NCBI GenBank assembly: GCA_021826795.1
Contig: JAKAYM010000130.1
Span: 1-5,269, forward strand
DNA from: Thermoplasmata archaeon
GTDB taxonomy: Archaea > Thermoplasmatota > Thermoplasmata > Thermoplasmatales > Thermoplasmataceae
Direction of reading: 5' to 3'
Length of the DNA stretch: 5,269 nt
The notes under the pieces are model-generated. The model saw only the letters and a program-made list of their open reading frames with translations, searched no databases and had not been told where the DNA came from. Of the stretch, positions 4,643 through 5,269 are shown piece by piece (within the stretch, counting starts at the first letter, position 1; each line of letters opens with the position of its first letter). The translations under genes and the position numbers were made by a program.

Positions 4643-5269
4643 ATACCGGGAAATCCAGTGAAGATTCTTTTGATGCTCTATTTAACAGAAATACCGGGGC
4701 CAATAAAATAATCTGGAAAAAACCCCAGAATGCTGTTATATAATTATAGAATCCCCCCCTATAAACTAGAATAAATGCCGATATTCCTATTAAAATCATC
4801 ATTATTATTTGGGGTGAAAATTTGTATAATGGTAACTTACCACCTGTTCTTGCTGTTGTAAACGGTTTCTTCCTTTTCATCAATACACTCAGAGTAACTG
4901 AAATGCTAAGTGGAAACAATACTAGATTTGCAGACATATTATACAGTACATATTTCAGTGGTGCGTGTTTATCGATGTGTGTCATAATAAACGTAAACAT
5001 CAGGATAATTGTATATGGCATCCAGGCAAGTATATACACATAGGTATTCATTACCAGCATACGTATACCCAAAACATCAAAAATAGGTGCAAGTAAAAAT
5101 ACAAGATAAAACCACCCAAATAAATACCATGTGGAGGTTGCGAGCCAGTCCAGTTTCATCTTCATCCCATATTTCCTACTGAAAATTATATTTTTAAATA
5201 TTTTTGGCATCAAAGCCAGAGAACCTGCAGACCATCTCCATTGCTGATTTATATATCCTTCCATTGTAA
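4632..5269 (-). CDS. Membrane glycosyltransferase of the cellulose synthase/GT2 type, C-terminal part
   Basis: The frame is open to the right edge; Thr precedes the ATG at 5264, so that ATG is probably internal and the GT-A catalytic domain lies outside the window. The visible 210 residues begin with INQQWRWSAGS, which fits the Q-x-x-R-W acceptor-binding motif of processive family 2 glycosyltransferases. Five hydrophobic segments follow at about 42-66, 74-94, 105-128, 150-168 and 175-193. Between the third and fourth lies KRKKPFTTARTGGKLP, at the place and with the look of the F-x-V-T-x-K gating-loop motif of cellulose synthases, though the sequence is divergent. The protein would polymerise and export a surface polysaccharide from nucleotide sugars at the cytoplasmic membrane. 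The sugar cannot be told from this part. It faces the beta-helix gene tail to tail, with overlapping stops. Confidence 0.85.
   Translation of the reverse strand, partial: TMEGYINQQWRWSAGSLALMPKIFKNIIFSRKYGMKMKLDWLATSTWYLFGWFYLVFLLAPIFDVLGIRMLVMNTYVYILAWMPYTIILMFTFIMTHIDKHAPLKYVLYNMSANLVLFPLSISVTLSVLMKRKKPFTTARTGGKLPLYKFSPQIIMMILIGISAFILVYRGGFYNYITAFWGFFQIILLAPVFLLNRASKESSLDFPVFTS

Noticed and set aside
4822..5043. Plus-strand 73-aa ORF
   Set aside because: It is antisense to the membrane part of the glycosyltransferase gene, which has a clear motif and membrane segments.
1..5269. CRISPR array, tRNA, rRNA, toxin-antitoxin or known defence genes
   Set aside because: No regularly spaced repeats, cloverleaf sequences or recognisable defence domains were found on either strand.

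Overview
The window looks like chromosomal DNA of an AT-rich archaeon, most likely an acidophile of the Thermoplasmatales type (Ferroplasma, Acidiplasma or Cuniculiplasma-like). The reasons are heavy use of AGG/AGA for arginine and ATA for isoleucine, TATA-like boxes a short distance upstream of start codons, and few Shine-Dalgarno sequences. The assignment rests on composition and style only; no marker gene is present.

Left part (1-2428) is a decaying accessory region. The 3' end of an unrecognised plus-strand gene (3-434) faces a minus-strand gene remnant (479-656). That remnant has a frameshift inside a perfect 21-bp palindrome, and an insertion sequence ends exactly at its upstream edge. 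The insertion sequence (657-1893, 1237 bp) has 13-bp perfect terminal inverted repeats, a 4-bp TCAT target duplication, and one IS4-superfamily DDE transposase. The transposase has its catalytic signature but is split by one in-frame TAA codon. After the element come a weak plus-strand ORF (1926-2156) and a start-less minus-strand coding remnant (2107-2295), both of doubtful status.

Middle part (2429-3718): a 315-aa minus-strand protein of unknown function, with a TATA-like promoter, diverges from the next gene. The 342-bp divergent intergenic region holds a second TATA-like box, a 22-codon TTG-initiated mini-ORF, three copies of a CTAACTA heptamer (one inverted) and an 11-bp direct repeat.

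Right part (3719-5269): an Asn-rich, pectate-lyase-like right-handed beta-helix protein is convergent with a membrane glycosyltransferase of the cellulose synthase/GT2 type, whose catalytic N-terminal part lies outside the window. Their coding ends overlap by 11 bp. The pair suggests surface polysaccharide synthesis and binding or processing, but convergent neighbours are not an operon, so a shared role is only inference. I see no RNA gene, CRISPR array or defence system.
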